Part shown: positions 26,234 through 34,527 of the stretch, in pieces
Position numbering within the stretch: the first letter of the stretch is position 1
Layout: each line of letters begins with the position of its first letter
Source: Synechococcus sp. BIOS-U3-1
GTDB lineage: Bacteria > Cyanobacteriota > Cyanobacteriia > PCC-6307 > Cyanobiaceae
DNA: 64,000 nt
Direction of reading: 5' to 3'
NCBI RefSeq assembly: GCF_014279975.1
Contig: NZ_CP047936.1
Span: 1,240,001 to 1,304,000, forward strand
The notes under the pieces: model-generated
Database searches by the model: none
What the model saw: only the letters and a program-made list of their open reading frames with translations
What the model was told of the DNA's origin: nothing
Made by a program: the position numbers and the translations under genes

Positions 26234-27730
26234 TTACTCCTGGGTTTCGAGCGCACCCATCTGCTCATCGGCCCAGTCCGATACCGTGAATGCCTCAACT
26301 GCTGAACTCATTTTCTCCATCCTTTCGATTTGTTCTGAGGCAGGCATATCAATTGCTGTATCAATCGCTGTATCCATCTGTTTGTGCGAATAAGGGTTGG
26401 TCAGAACTGCACCATCGAGAATCACTGAAGCCCCTGTAAATTCAGAAAGTACGAGTACTCCAGCCTGCCCTTTCCTTGCGGCGGCATATTCCTTGGCTAC
26501 CAGATTGAGACCGTCACGCAGTGGGGTGATCCAACAGATGTCTGCTTGTGAAAACCAGGCGACCATTTCTTCATAGGGAATTCTGCGCGTTGAAAATCGA
26601 ATTGGAACCCAATCCATTTTGCTGAAACGTCCGTTGATACGACCAGCTGTTTCCTCAATCAGTCGCTGGGTATCTTCATAGATCCTCATTCCTGAAGCTG
26701 CAGCAACACAGGCCAGCATCAATACCACTTTTCCGTGCAGTTCTGGTCGGCGTTCAAGCAGTCGTTCGAATGCCAACAATAACTCTTCGTTTCCTTTCGT
26801 GTAATCAACTCTGCTCGCGGAAAGGATGAGCTTCCGTCCTTTCTTGGTATCTTCATCAATTCGCTCTGATAAATGACGAACATGCGAATCTTTCGTGAGC
26901 GCCTGAATCACGTCTGGAGATGTTCCGACTGGAGACGACAGAAGACGTACCTTCCGTCCTCGATAGTTAAGCCATGGGGTTTCAGATGGCTCCGTTAATG
27001 CCGATCCACAACCAAGAAATCGAAGCGGAACATCTTGTTTTTCACCTTTTTCTACACCTAAAAGACAATTCGCTGCCCTTGCAAAATTCTCTGTGTAGCG
27101 GGGAATATGAAATCCAACGACGTCGCAACTGAGTAGGCTTTCTACGATTTGCTTTCGCCAGGGAAGAATCGAAAATACATCACTACTTGGGAATGGTGTG
27201 TGATGAAAAAATGCGATTTTAAGATCTGAGCGCTTGCTGCGAATATATCCAGGAACAAGCCAAAGGTTGTAATCATGAACCCATACAGTTGCGCCAGGAG
27301 CCGCTTCTGCGCAAGCTGCATCTGCAAAACGTTGATTAACCTCTTCGAAAATACTCCAATCAGTATTGTTAACGTCGAAGTAGTTAGGGAAGGTATGTAA
27401 AATTGGCCAGAATGATTCCTTGGAAGTGACGTGATAAAAACTTGAAATTTGCTCTTGTTCGAGCGGTATTCGTCTCAACGTGAATGACGCTGGTTCGTTC
27501 ATCGAGATTCTTTCGTCTTCTGCATTGGCTAGGTCATTGACCTGACGCCAAGCAATCCAGGTTCCGTTGTCTCTGTCTCTGAATAAATTTCTCAGGGTTG
27601 GGATGATCCCATTCGGACTTTTTTGGTCACGCCAAACTCGCTCTCCTGTTTCGTCTTTTGCTTCATCAAATGGTGTCCGATGATAAAGAATAATAAAATT
27701 GCTGCTGCCTATGTTCAGATCCATTTTCAT
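26234..27730 (-). CDS. ggpS: Glucosylglycerol-phosphate synthase
   Basis: A 498-residue GT20-family enzyme (trehalose-phosphate-synthase fold). Motifs include VHDYNLWLVPGYIR, the HHTPFPSSDVF loop, SRVDYTKGNEELL and a nucleotide-sugar site PLRDGLNLVAKEY. GgpS joins ADP-glucose and glycerol-3-phosphate; GgpP then removes the phosphate, and no ggpP is in the window. A GGGAG ribosome-binding site lies just before the ATG. The gene starts 54 bases after prxQ on the same strand and is followed by ggtB after 4 bases, giving a synthesis-plus-uptake operon for salt acclimation. Identity as GgpS, not OtsA, rests on context and overall resemblance. Confidence 0.93.
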   Translation of the reverse strand: MKMDLNIGSSNFIILYHRTPFDEAKDETGERVWRDQKSPNGIIPTLRNLFRDRDNGTWIAWRQVNDLANAEDERISMNEPASFTLRRIPLEQEQISSFYHVTSKESFWPILHTFPNYFDVNNTDWSIFEEVNQRFADAACAEAAPGATVWVHDYNLWLVPGYIRSKRSDLKIAFFHHTPFPSSDVFSILPWRKQIVESLLSCDVVGFHIPRYTENFARAANCLLGVEKGEKQDVPLRFLGCGSALTEPSETPWLNYRGRKVRLLSSPVGTSPDVIQALTKDSHVRHLSERIDEDTKKGRKLILSASRVDYTKGNEELLLAFERLLERRPELHGKVVLMLACVAAASGMRIYEDTQRLIEETAGRINGRFSKMDWVPIRFSTRRIPYEEMVAWFSQADICWITPLRDGLNLVAKEYAAARKGQAGVLVLSEFTGASVILDGAVLTNPYSHKQMDTAIDTAIDMPASEQIERMEKMSSAVEAFTVSDWADEQMGALETQE

Positions 27731-27784
27731 GATCTCCCATATGATGTTGGTTTAACTCCACTGTTCAGCTCATCAGAGGGTCTG

Positions 27785-28357
27785 TTAAGCAATGGAATTA
27801 CTCTGTTCTGACATCAACGTGTTTAGCACGTCTTGAGCATGGCCAACGGGTCTGACGCCAGTCCAGCGGGCACGTAAAACACCTTGAGAATCAATCAAAA
27901 ACGTATGACGTAACGAGTAAGGAGCCATCCATGACCCGTACTGACGACTGACCTTTCCTTCAGGGTCTGACAACAAGGTGAAATCAAGCCCTTCGCTGCT
28001 GCAGAATGATTCGTGATCATCAACGCTGTCAGCTGAAATAGCTGCGATGTCGCACTGATGAGCATTGAAATCTTTGAGCGATTCCTGGAAGCCGTGAGCT
28101 TCAATCGTGCAACCGGACGTGAAATCCCTCGGATAAAAATAAAGCACTAACCAACGACCAGACCAGTCGTCAAGACTCCAATCTTTTGACGCGCCTCCTC
28201 CAAGAGTTCCTGGTAGGGCGAAATTGGGCGCTTGCTCTCCGATTTCAGGGAGTTTTCCGCCGAGAGCTCTCGCTTTTGACGGCTTCCAGAACAGAGCTGC
28301 TGCCCCAGTCACTGTGAAACCCAGAAAGTCTCGGCGTTTCAGCACAAGCTGAGGCAT
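27785..28357 (-). CDS. Peroxiredoxin (PrxQ/BCP type) with Tat-like signal
   Basis: A 190-residue thiol peroxidase. The N-terminus has a twin-arginine motif KRRDFLGF followed by a hydrophobic stretch TVTGAAALFW, suggesting Tat export or membrane anchoring. The peroxiredoxin domain spans ~40-185 with the peroxidatic cysteine in DFTSGCTIEAHG and conserved LVLYFYPRD. A second cysteine occurs in HQCDIAA, but not at the usual C-x4-C PrxQ spacing. It reduces peroxides, using thioredoxin as donor. It lies 12 bases after rpmB and 54 bases before ggpS, all on the same strand. Confidence 0.9.
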   Translation of the reverse strand: MPQLVLKRRDFLGFTVTGAAALFWKPSKARALGGKLPEIGEQAPNFALPGTLGGGASKDWSLDDWSGRWLVLYFYPRDFTSGCTIEAHGFQESLKDFNAHQCDIAAISADSVDDHESFCSSEGLDFTLLSDPEGKVSRQYGSWMAPYSLRHTFLIDSQGVLRARWTGVRPVGHAQDVLNTLMSEQSNSIA

Positions 28358-28369
28358 GTCGGTAACGAG

Positions 28370-28606
28370 TCAGACTTTGGCCAAATCAATGCCAAGTGAT
28401 TTGGCGTAGGCACCTAGTCCTTTCTTCTGAATGGTCTTCAGGGCGCGGGTTGTGATCCGAAGATTCACCCAACGGTTGCCTTCTGCCCACCAGAGTCGTC
28501 GCTGCTGCAAGTTGGCCTGTTGCAGCTTTTTCGTTCTGATGTGGGAGTGGCTCACTGCCATTCCGTTATTGGCACGCGTACCAGTGAGCTGACACACCCG
28601 AGACAT
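28370..28606 (-). CDS. rpmB: 50S ribosomal protein L28
   Basis: A 78-residue bL28 from the ATG at 28606 ([22 protein letters not shown]). The frame extends upstream, but the family starts here. The conserved RVCQLTGKR-like opening, RRLWW and the [13 protein letters not shown] motif with the [13 protein letters not shown] end define it. It belongs to the large ribosomal subunit. Between htpG and prxQ on the same strand. Confidence 0.95.
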   Translation of the reverse strand: MSRVCQLTGTRANNGMAVSHSHIRTKKLQQANLQQRRLWWAEGNRWVNLRITTRALKTIQKKGLGAYAKSLGIDLAKV

Positions 28607-28667
28607 GATGACGATCCTTGATTTCAGTGGCCAATGGCCAGAACTCCAATTTAGCAAACAGACCAGG

Positions 28668-30569
28668 TCAGGTCCCTTTGCTGACAAGCTCAGACATCAG
28701 TTTGGCGCTACGTGTCTGGAAGCCCGCTAATTCACTGGGTTCCAGGCCTCCCACTCCCAGACGTGCCATGTCATAGAGGTGTAAAGCGAGCTCCGAAGCC
28801 AATTGTTTGCTGGGTGATGATTGCGCGCTGCCCAGAAGCACACCACCTGCGGACAGTCTCAACAGTCCTTCGACCAGCGGATGACGGCGGTTGATCAGCA
28901 GTACGTGATGATCAGGTAACCCTGGCAAACGTTGATCCATCAGAGCTCCCATGTCATTCATGCGTCGCATTTGTTCGGGAAGCAGGATCATCGCCGGTGG
29001 AGCCTCTTCACCTCCTTTCAGTGCCTGGACCTGAATGGTGACTTTGTCGTTATTGAGTGCCTCCTTGATCAGGCTTCTGATTGATTCACTCTGCGTTTCG
29101 CCATCCTGGTCACTGATTTCTGGCTTTTCATCGCGCAAGCTTTCATCCAGCTCTGCATCCACTCTTTGAAATTTGAACTGATCGTTGGTTGCTTCCAGCC
29201 AGGGCAGGAATTGACTGTCAATGACCGTCTCTGCAAAGATCACTTCAGCACCTTGGCTCCTCCACAGTGAGAGGGCACCGGCTTGAGCAACTTCATCAGT
29301 GCAATACAAAATCCGCTTGGATTGCGTGTCTGAGAGTCTGCTCTGATAAGACAACAAGGTTGTGTAATTTTTATCTCCAGCCTTGATTGGTTCTGCTTCG
29401 TCTTCAGACCAAAGAGCAGTAGTAGTGAACAAAATTAGATCTGATACTTGCTCAGCAAACTTGTCGTCTTCCATGGCACCAATTTTTACAAATGGTGCAA
29501 GTGAATCCCATGCTTTTGCATACTCTTCTGGTTGGTCTTTTTTCAGGCTTTTCAGTCTGTCAGCCACTTTTTTGGCAACAAAATTACCAATTGATCTAAC
29601 TTTTCGATCCGTTTGCAGAGCACTTCTGCTGACATTCAGTGGGATGTCTGGAGAGTCAATGACTCCTCTTAGGGGGAGTAAGTAACGCGGAACAATCTCT
29701 TTAATTGAATCGCTCACGTAAACTTGGTTGCAGTACAGGCGAATATCGCCCTTTTCCCAATCAGCTCGTCCTACGGATTGAGGGAAGAAAAGAATTCCCT
29801 GCAGCGTATAGGGGTAATCGGTATTTAAGTGAACCCAGAGTAGTGGATCTCCTTGAAAGGGGTAGAGGTAACGGTAAAGGTCGATATAGTCCTGATCAGA
29901 CATCTCCCTGGGATTTCTTCTCCAGGCTGGGTTCCTCTTGTTGACACTTTCGCCCTCGAGTTGAACATCAATGGGCATGAAGTCGCAATACTGAGTGATC
30001 AGTGTGCGTAACCTCGCAGGTTCCAGATACTCCAGTTCATCCTCCATTAAATGAAGGATGACGTCAGTTCCTGGCTCAGATCTATCGTGACTCTCCAGTT
30101 TAAATGCAGGAGATCCATCACACACCCAGCGAACTGCTGCGCTGTCGGGACGTGCTGAACGAGTAATCAGCTCAACCTCCTTGGCCACCATAAAACTGGA
30201 ATAAAATCCAAGGCCAAAATGACCGATAATGGCATCAGATTCTTGTTTGTATTTCTCTAAAAAATCCTCTGCGCTGGAAAAGGCCACTTGATTGATGTAT
30301 TTTTTCACTTCATCGGCAGTCATCCCGATGCCGTTATCACTGATTTTGACTGTTTTTGCTTCTCGATCAACAGTAATGTTGATCAGACCCTCATCTGCCT
30401 CAGAACAATCACCCGCCATTGCTGCCATGCGGCGTTTGCTGATGGCATCGGTACCGTTACTGACCAATTCTCTCAGAAATACTTCGTGGCCTGAATAAAC
30501 GGCCTTCTTGATGATTGGAAAAATGTTTTCGGTATGGATCTGAATCTGACCCTGTTCAAGCACCGACAT
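28668..30569 (-). CDS. htpG: Chaperone protein HtpG (Hsp90)
   Basis: A 633-residue Hsp90 from the ATG at 30569 ([18 protein letters not shown]); a GTG at 30575 adds two residues. The ATP-binding GHKL domain has [26 protein letters not shown] and the [13 protein letters not shown] glycine loop. Middle and C-terminal dimerisation domains follow. It is a cytosolic chaperone; in cyanobacteria it also helps phycobilisome linker and heme-enzyme stability under heat or oxidative stress. Follows the 4Fe-4S ferredoxin gene by about 80 bases. Confidence 0.95.
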   Translation of the reverse strand: MSVLEQGQIQIHTENIFPIIKKAVYSGHEVFLRELVSNGTDAISKRRMAAMAGDCSEADEGLINITVDREAKTVKISDNGIGMTADEVKKYINQVAFSSAEDFLEKYKQESDAIIGHFGLGFYSSFMVAKEVELITRSARPDSAAVRWVCDGSPAFKLESHDRSEPGTDVILHLMEDELEYLEPARLRTLITQYCDFMPIDVQLEGESVNKRNPAWRRNPREMSDQDYIDLYRYLYPFQGDPLLWVHLNTDYPYTLQGILFFPQSVGRADWEKGDIRLYCNQVYVSDSIKEIVPRYLLPLRGVIDSPDIPLNVSRSALQTDRKVRSIGNFVAKKVADRLKSLKKDQPEEYAKAWDSLAPFVKIGAMEDDKFAEQVSDLILFTTTALWSEDEAEPIKAGDKNYTTLLSYQSRLSDTQSKRILYCTDEVAQAGALSLWRSQGAEVIFAETVIDSQFLPWLEATNDQFKFQRVDAELDESLRDEKPEISDQDGETQSESIRSLIKEALNNDKVTIQVQALKGGEEAPPAMILLPEQMRRMNDMGALMDQRLPGLPDHHVLLINRRHPLVEGLLRLSAGGVLLGSAQSSPSKQLASELALHLYDMARLGVGGLEPSELAGFQTRSAKLMSELVSKGT

Positions 30570-30647
30570 CAGCACGCATGAGTTTGCTGAAAATTAGTCA
30601 CGGTGACCGCTGCTGATCAAGACGTTCCTTGGTGAGTTTCCCGTACG

Positions 30648-30878
30648 TCAGAGCGTCTGGGGACGTTGGAGGTCTGATCGTTCCTCAGGCAGTATCGCCC
30701 CTTCGATGGGGCAGATCTGCAGGCAGACGCTGCAGTTAATGCAGGTTTCGAAATCGATCCAGTAGTACTCAGTTCCCTTTGAGTTTTCACCGTTGCCAGG
30801 TGTGATGCAAGCGACAGGACAGGCTTCGACGCAATCGCCCGCTCCTTCGCAGACATCGGTCACGATTGTGTGAGCCAT
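30648..30878 (-). CDS. Bacterial-type 7Fe/8Fe ferredoxin
   Basis: A 76-residue ferredoxin with two cluster motifs. The first is DVCEGAGDCVEACPVACI (C-x5-C-x3-C-P, the spacing often seen for 3Fe-4S or 7Fe ferredoxins) and the second is ETCINCSVCLQICPIEGAI (C-x2-C-x2-C-x3-C-P, 4Fe-4S). The overall MAHTIVTDVCEGAGDCVEAC opening matches cyanobacterial low-potential ferredoxins. It is a soluble electron carrier of unassigned partner. Lies between hisZ and htpG on the minus strand. The overlapping 79-residue frame is a shadow. Confidence 0.9.
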   Translation of the reverse strand: MAHTIVTDVCEGAGDCVEACPVACITPGNGENSKGTEYYWIDFETCINCSVCLQICPIEGAILPEERSDLQRPQTL

Positions 30879-30902
30879 GCATCCATTCAGTCCCGGCTGA
30901 TC

Positions 30903-32081
30903 TTAGGGATCGATCCACTCGAGGCTGTCGCAGCCTGACTGTTTCAGGCGATTCATCGCTTCGGCATGATCCTCACACGCACGATGATCCAGCACACTGA
31001 TCCTCCCTTGCTGATGGAGTTCCATTTGACGTTGTAGTGCCGTCTCCAGAGTTTGCGTGGGCCCGTAACAGATCAGTGTCGCGGTCTCTTCATGGGTGGT
31101 GGTGACGGAATCTCCTGGAAGATTCCTGATGTCATCGACGCAGTAGCTGAATCCCAGACCTGTTGCTTCAGCGCCTTCACCGCCAAGTCTCTTGACCAGT
31201 GAGTCGTATCTTCCGCCCCGAGCAATGACCACTGGAGCCGAGTTTCCCTGGCAGACCAGCTGCAGCAAGATGCCGTCATAAAGCTCGTAATGAGGTTGAA
31301 ATGTTGGGTCAAGTTGCAGTTGCAGTCCCGAATCCTCAGCAAGTGGAAGCAGATGCGTGAACAGTCTCACTAGCTGTTTCAGCACCTCTTGATTCGGATA
31401 TTGCTCATCCAAAGCGTGGAGGATCTCCTGGGGGGTGCCTCTTCGGTCGAGCCAGTAGGCCAAATTGTCATGGGCATCGTTTGCTAATCCCAGCTCTTGC
31501 AGTCCAAGACGGTCGTACTGACTGAGGCAGGCACGGATCTGGTTTCTCTGCCTCAATTCGAATGGTTCCAACAACAGTTCCATCAAGCTTGTATGCCCGA
31601 TCAACAGCCTCGGTTGATGGATCTTGTCCAGGCTCAGGCTTTTTAGCGATGCCAATAAAAGACTGAACAATTCGAGTTCCGACTCAACCCCCAGACCTCC
31701 AAAGAGCTCAACACCGCAATGGAGGTTCTCCTCAATGCACTGACCTCCTTCATCGGCCGTTCTGGATTCGAAGACCGTTCCGCAACTCCAGAGTCTCAGT
31801 GGTCGCTGACGCTCTAGCAGCCTTGTGCAGGCAGCTCTGGCGATGGAGGCTGTCAGCTCCGGTCTCAGTCCCAGTGGTTCATCCGAAACAAGTCGAACGA
31901 TGTCGCGGCTGTCGATAGCCCCTCCCGCCTTGAGAGTGTCCATTCGTTCAATCCTGGGAGGCGTGACTTCTTCGAATCCCCAAAGACAAAACACCCCGGC
32001 CAGGGTTTCCCTGAGTTCCTGGTTGCGTTGAACCTGCTGAGGATTGAGATCTCTCACGCCTGAGGCGGGTTGCAGGGCCAT
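30903..32081 (-). CDS. hisZ: ATP phosphoribosyltransferase regulatory subunit
   Basis: A 392-residue HisRS-like protein without aminoacylation function. It begins MALQPASGVRDLNPQQV and has class-II synthetase-like motifs: LRPELTASIARAA and the C-terminal VIARGGRYDSLVKRLGG...TGLGFSYCVDDI. The lack of an anticodon-binding domain fits HisZ, not HisS. HisZ pairs with the short HisG in the first step of histidine synthesis. An IMPase-family gene precedes it by 42 bases on the same strand. Confidence 0.9.
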   Translation of the reverse strand: MALQPASGVRDLNPQQVQRNQELRETLAGVFCLWGFEEVTPPRIERMDTLKAGGAIDSRDIVRLVSDEPLGLRPELTASIARAACTRLLERQRPLRLWSCGTVFESRTADEGGQCIEENLHCGVELFGGLGVESELELFSLLLASLKSLSLDKIHQPRLLIGHTSLMELLLEPFELRQRNQIRACLSQYDRLGLQELGLANDAHDNLAYWLDRRGTPQEILHALDEQYPNQEVLKQLVRLFTHLLPLAEDSGLQLQLDPTFQPHYELYDGILLQLVCQGNSAPVVIARGGRYDSLVKRLGGEGAEATGLGFSYCVDDIRNLPGDSVTTTHEETATLICYGPTQTLETALQRQMELHQQGRISVLDHRACEDHAEAMNRLKQSGCDSLEWIDP

Positions 32082-32123
32082 CGCGCCTGTCGCTGCTTCG
32101 ATCAGGATCCCATGGCTTGGGTT

Positions 32124-32993
32124 TCAGTTTGCATAAAGCCGCTCTGCGAGAGGCTCGATGCCTTCGAGTTCCCTCTGCAGAGCGGTATGAAGTCCAGGTC
32201 CGGTGGCGAGAATTCGACCCGATGACACGTCGTAATTCTGGGCTCGGTAATCACTGACCTCTCCACCTGCGATCACCACCAATGCAGCGCCAGCTGTCAG
32301 ATCCCAGGGAGAAAGGCCTCGCTCCCAGTAGCCGTCGAGTCGCCCTGCAGCCACATAGGCCAGATCAACAGCTGCGGCTCCACCGCGTCTTACACCTCTT
32401 GTCTGATGGGTTAAGCGGCAGAACTCCGCGTAGTTGTTGTCCAAGCGTTCCCTTCGGTCATAAGCAAATCCCGTGACCAGAAGGCTGTCTTCCAGTGTTG
32501 AGCAGTTGCTCACCTCGATGCGTTGATCATTGAGGAACGCTCCCATACCAGGACAGCACCAGAACACCTCTTGCAAAAAAGGGACAGCCACCGCTCCGAG
32601 GATCGGAAGACCTCTCCACAGCAAGCCGATGGATGTGGCGAAAAAGGGATAGCCATGCGCGAAATTTGTCGTGCCATCGAGTGGATCAACACACCAGCAG
32701 AGCTCTGACACATCACCCTGTGCACCGGATTCCTCGGCCAGCACGGGAATCTCAGGGGTTGCCTCACTAAGACCAGTCAGCACAGCCTGCTCAGCAGCCA
32801 GATCGGCATCGGTGATCAGGTCTCCAGCCCTTGCTTTTTGACGGATTGAGACGAGTTGCCCGTAGTGCTGCATCAGTATCGATCCACCTAGGGCGGCTGT
32901 TGCTTTAGCGACCTGACTGAGTTCTTCAAGTTTCATCGGCGTCAGGCCGGCATCTGCGGCAGCTGCACCGCAATCCAGATGTTGTTGCGTCAT
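32124..32993 (-). CDS. Inositol monophosphatase family phosphatase (possible histidinol-phosphatase)
   Basis: A 289-residue enzyme from the ATG at 32993, overlapping the ferredoxin stop by 4 bases (ATGA). It has the metal-binding motifs LAEESGAQ, WCVDPLDGTTNFAHGYP and LSPWDLTAGAALVVIAGGEVS of the Li-sensitive IMPase superfamily. Substrates in the family include inositol phosphates, PAP, fructose bisphosphate and histidinol phosphate (HisN). The placement right before hisZ makes a histidinol-phosphatase role attractive, but this is inference from context. Confidence 0.9.
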   Translation of the reverse strand: MTQQHLDCGAAAADAGLTPMKLEELSQVAKATAALGGSILMQHYGQLVSIRQKARAGDLITDADLAAEQAVLTGLSEATPEIPVLAEESGAQGDVSELCWCVDPLDGTTNFAHGYPFFATSIGLLWRGLPILGAVAVPFLQEVFWCCPGMGAFLNDQRIEVSNCSTLEDSLLVTGFAYDRRERLDNNYAEFCRLTHQTRGVRRGGAAAVDLAYVAAGRLDGYWERGLSPWDLTAGAALVVIAGGEVSDYRAQNYDVSSGRILATGPGLHTALQRELEGIEPLAERLYAN

Positions 32994-33373
32994 TCCTTCC
33001 AAGTTTCGAGTTCCTCAAGAGGGATCTCACGGGTGATGGATCCTCTGCCGAAGTGGCGACCGAATTGCAGGTCGTAGACCTCATCTTCGTCTTGTGTCTC
33101 AGCGACAAGCGGGCCAATGGCTCTTGCTACACACAGAAGCCCATAGCCCTTAGATCTGAGCTCTCTGGAGAGTCCCATGGCTTCCTGTTGATCCAATTCA
33201 CCCTGCTGGACACGAACAGCGCAGCTTGTGCAGCATCCGTTCCGACATGAAAAAGGCAGTGGATCGCCTTGTTGTTCAAAGCTCTGCAGGATGTAATCAC
33301 CTTCGGGCACGTCATGGGAAATCACCCGACCTTGCTGTCTCCAGTAGATGGTGACCCGATGAGTCGGCCTCAT
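32990..33373 (-). CDS. 2Fe-2S ferredoxin
   Basis: A 127-residue plant-type ferredoxin. The cluster motif is FSCRNGCCTSCAVRV (C-x4-C-x2-C) with the fourth cysteine in YGLLCVARA. An N-terminal beta-strand domain begins MRPTHRVTIYWRQQGR, and the C-terminus extends about 30 residues past the usual fold (EDEVYDLQFGRHFGRG...LEELETWKE). This differs from photosynthetic PetF by its basic N-terminus and C-terminal tail. It probably donates electrons in a specialised pathway, unassigned. Translationally coupled to the IMPase gene. Confidence 0.9.
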   Translation of the reverse strand: MRPTHRVTIYWRQQGRVISHDVPEGDYILQSFEQQGDPLPFSCRNGCCTSCAVRVQQGELDQQEAMGLSRELRSKGYGLLCVARAIGPLVAETQDEDEVYDLQFGRHFGRGSITREIPLEELETWKE

Positions 33374-33425
33374 TCAGTGCTGCAGGAAACGCCCTGCTAC
33401 ATTCTGACGTGCCAGACGAGCCCCT

Positions 33426-33512
33426 GGAGAGGTGGCCGAGTGGTCGAAGGCGCAGCACTGGAAATGCTGTATAGGGGCAACTCTATCGAGGGTTCGAATC
33501 CCTCCCTCTCCG
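33426..33512 (+). tRNA. tRNA-Ser (anticodon GGA)
   Basis: An 87-base class-II tRNA. The acceptor GGAGAGG pairs with CCTCTCC followed by discriminator G. The D-arm is GCCGAGTGGTCGAAGGC. The anticodon stem is CAGCA / TGCTG with the loop CTGGAAA, giving anticodon GGA. A long variable arm (TATAGGGGCAACTCTATC region) and T-arm GAGGGTTCGAATCCCTC are present. The CCA is not encoded. It reads UCC/UCU serine codons. A strong terminator follows. Confidence 0.96.
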
Positions 33513-33518
33513 TTTTCC

Positions 33519-33543
33519 ACCGGTCCTACGGGACCGGTTTTTT
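33519..33543 (+). terminator. Rho-independent terminator of tRNA-Ser
   Basis: A stem CCGGTCC / GGACCGG with loop TACG, extended by an A-T pair, is followed by seven T residues, 7 bases after the tRNA. Confidence 0.92.
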
Positions 33544-33586
33544 ATTGGCCAGATCTCGAAGATTGATGTCTAATGATTGATGATTT

Positions 33587-33600
33587 ATGCATCGATGCAT
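33587..33600. repeat. 14-bp perfect palindrome
   Basis: ATGCATCGATGCAT is its own reverse complement. It lies between the tRNA-Ser terminator and the 3' end of pstB. No matching copy was noticed elsewhere in the window. It could be a protein-binding site or a weak 3' hairpin of the pst transcript. Confidence 0.5.
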
Positions 33601-33648
33601 CGTTGGCGTTCTGGTGTCACAAAAACAATCCATCCAGGAATCCAGTGA

Positions 33649-34464
33649 TCAGCCGAAACGTCCAGAAACATAATCCTGTGTGGCTTGTTGAGACGGTGAA
33701 TTAAAAATCAGATCTGTTTCATTAAACTCCACGAGATATCCAACTTTCCCGGAGCCTCCTTCAACCGCTTCTGCATTAAAGAAAGCAGTCATATCGCTCA
33801 CTCTCAAGGCCTGCTGCATGTTGTGCGTCACAATAACAATCGTGAAACTCTTCTTTAACTCATGCATTGTTTCTTCGATTTTCAACGTTGAGATTGGATC
33901 AAGTGCTGAACAGGGCTCATCCATCAGGATCACTTCTGGTTGAATCGCAATCGTGCGTGCAATGCAAAGGCGTTGTTGTTGTCCACCAGATAATGAATAT
34001 CCACTTTCGTTGAGCTTGTCTTTGCACTCATCCCAGACTGCGGCTTGGCGCAGTGAGCGCTCGATCAATTCATCCATGTCGCCTGTATATCCATTAATAC
34101 GTGCACCAAATGCAATGTTTTCATAGATACTTTTAGGGAATGGATTGGGTTGCTGAAAAACCATTCCGATACGACGTCTTACCTCTACTGGGTCAACTGA
34201 CGGAGCGTAGAGATCTGCACCATCAAATAAGACTCGCCCTTTCAAAGTGCATCCTTCGATAAGATCGTTCATTCGATTCAAGGCTCTTAGCACGGTCGAT
34301 TTCCCACATCCAGATGGCCCGATGAATGCTGTGACCTTGCCTCGTGGTATGTCGCAATAAACATTCCTAACAGCCTCATAACTGCCGTAACTGATCGTTG
34401 TGTTCTGAATCGAGAGGCAGATGTCTGATGAGACTTCTGAACTTGATGGAGCGATGGAAGTCAT
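33649..34464 (-). CDS. pstB: Phosphate ABC transporter ATP-binding protein
   Basis: A 271-residue PstB from the ATG at 34464 ([14 protein letters not shown]). Walker [11 protein letters not shown]-loop [20 protein letters not shown], signature [14 protein letters not shown] and Walker [14 protein letters not shown] are present. The QQPNPFP motif is typical of PstB. The end [14 protein letters not shown]...[10 protein letters not shown] is diagnostic. It powers high-affinity phosphate import. Last gene of pstC-pstA-pstB on the minus strand; phoU and pstS are not in the window. Confidence 0.96.
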   Translation of the reverse strand: MTSIAPSSSEVSSDICLSIQNTTISYGSYEAVRNVYCDIPRGKVTAFIGPSGCGKSTVLRALNRMNDLIEGCTLKGRVLFDGADLYAPSVDPVEVRRRIGMVFQQPNPFPKSIYENIAFGARINGYTGDMDELIERSLRQAAVWDECKDKLNESGYSLSGGQQQRLCIARTIAIQPEVILMDEPCSALDPISTLKIEETMHELKKSFTIVIVTHNMQQALRVSDMTAFFNAEAVEGGSGKVGYLVEFNETDLIFNSPSQQATQDYVSGRFG

Positions 34465-34527
34465 GACAGCTGATGCGGTACGGATGGAGCGCAAGAAGAA
34501 TTTTTGGACTGGTGGAAATTTTTTAGA

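Noticed and set aside
33426-33512. tRNA-Ser as an active island integration site
   Set aside because: No integrase, phage gene or direct repeat of the tRNA 3' end was seen within the window.
33269-33580. 103-residue frame crossing the tRNA-Ser gene
   Set aside because: It covers the tRNA and its terminator, so it cannot be a normal coding gene.
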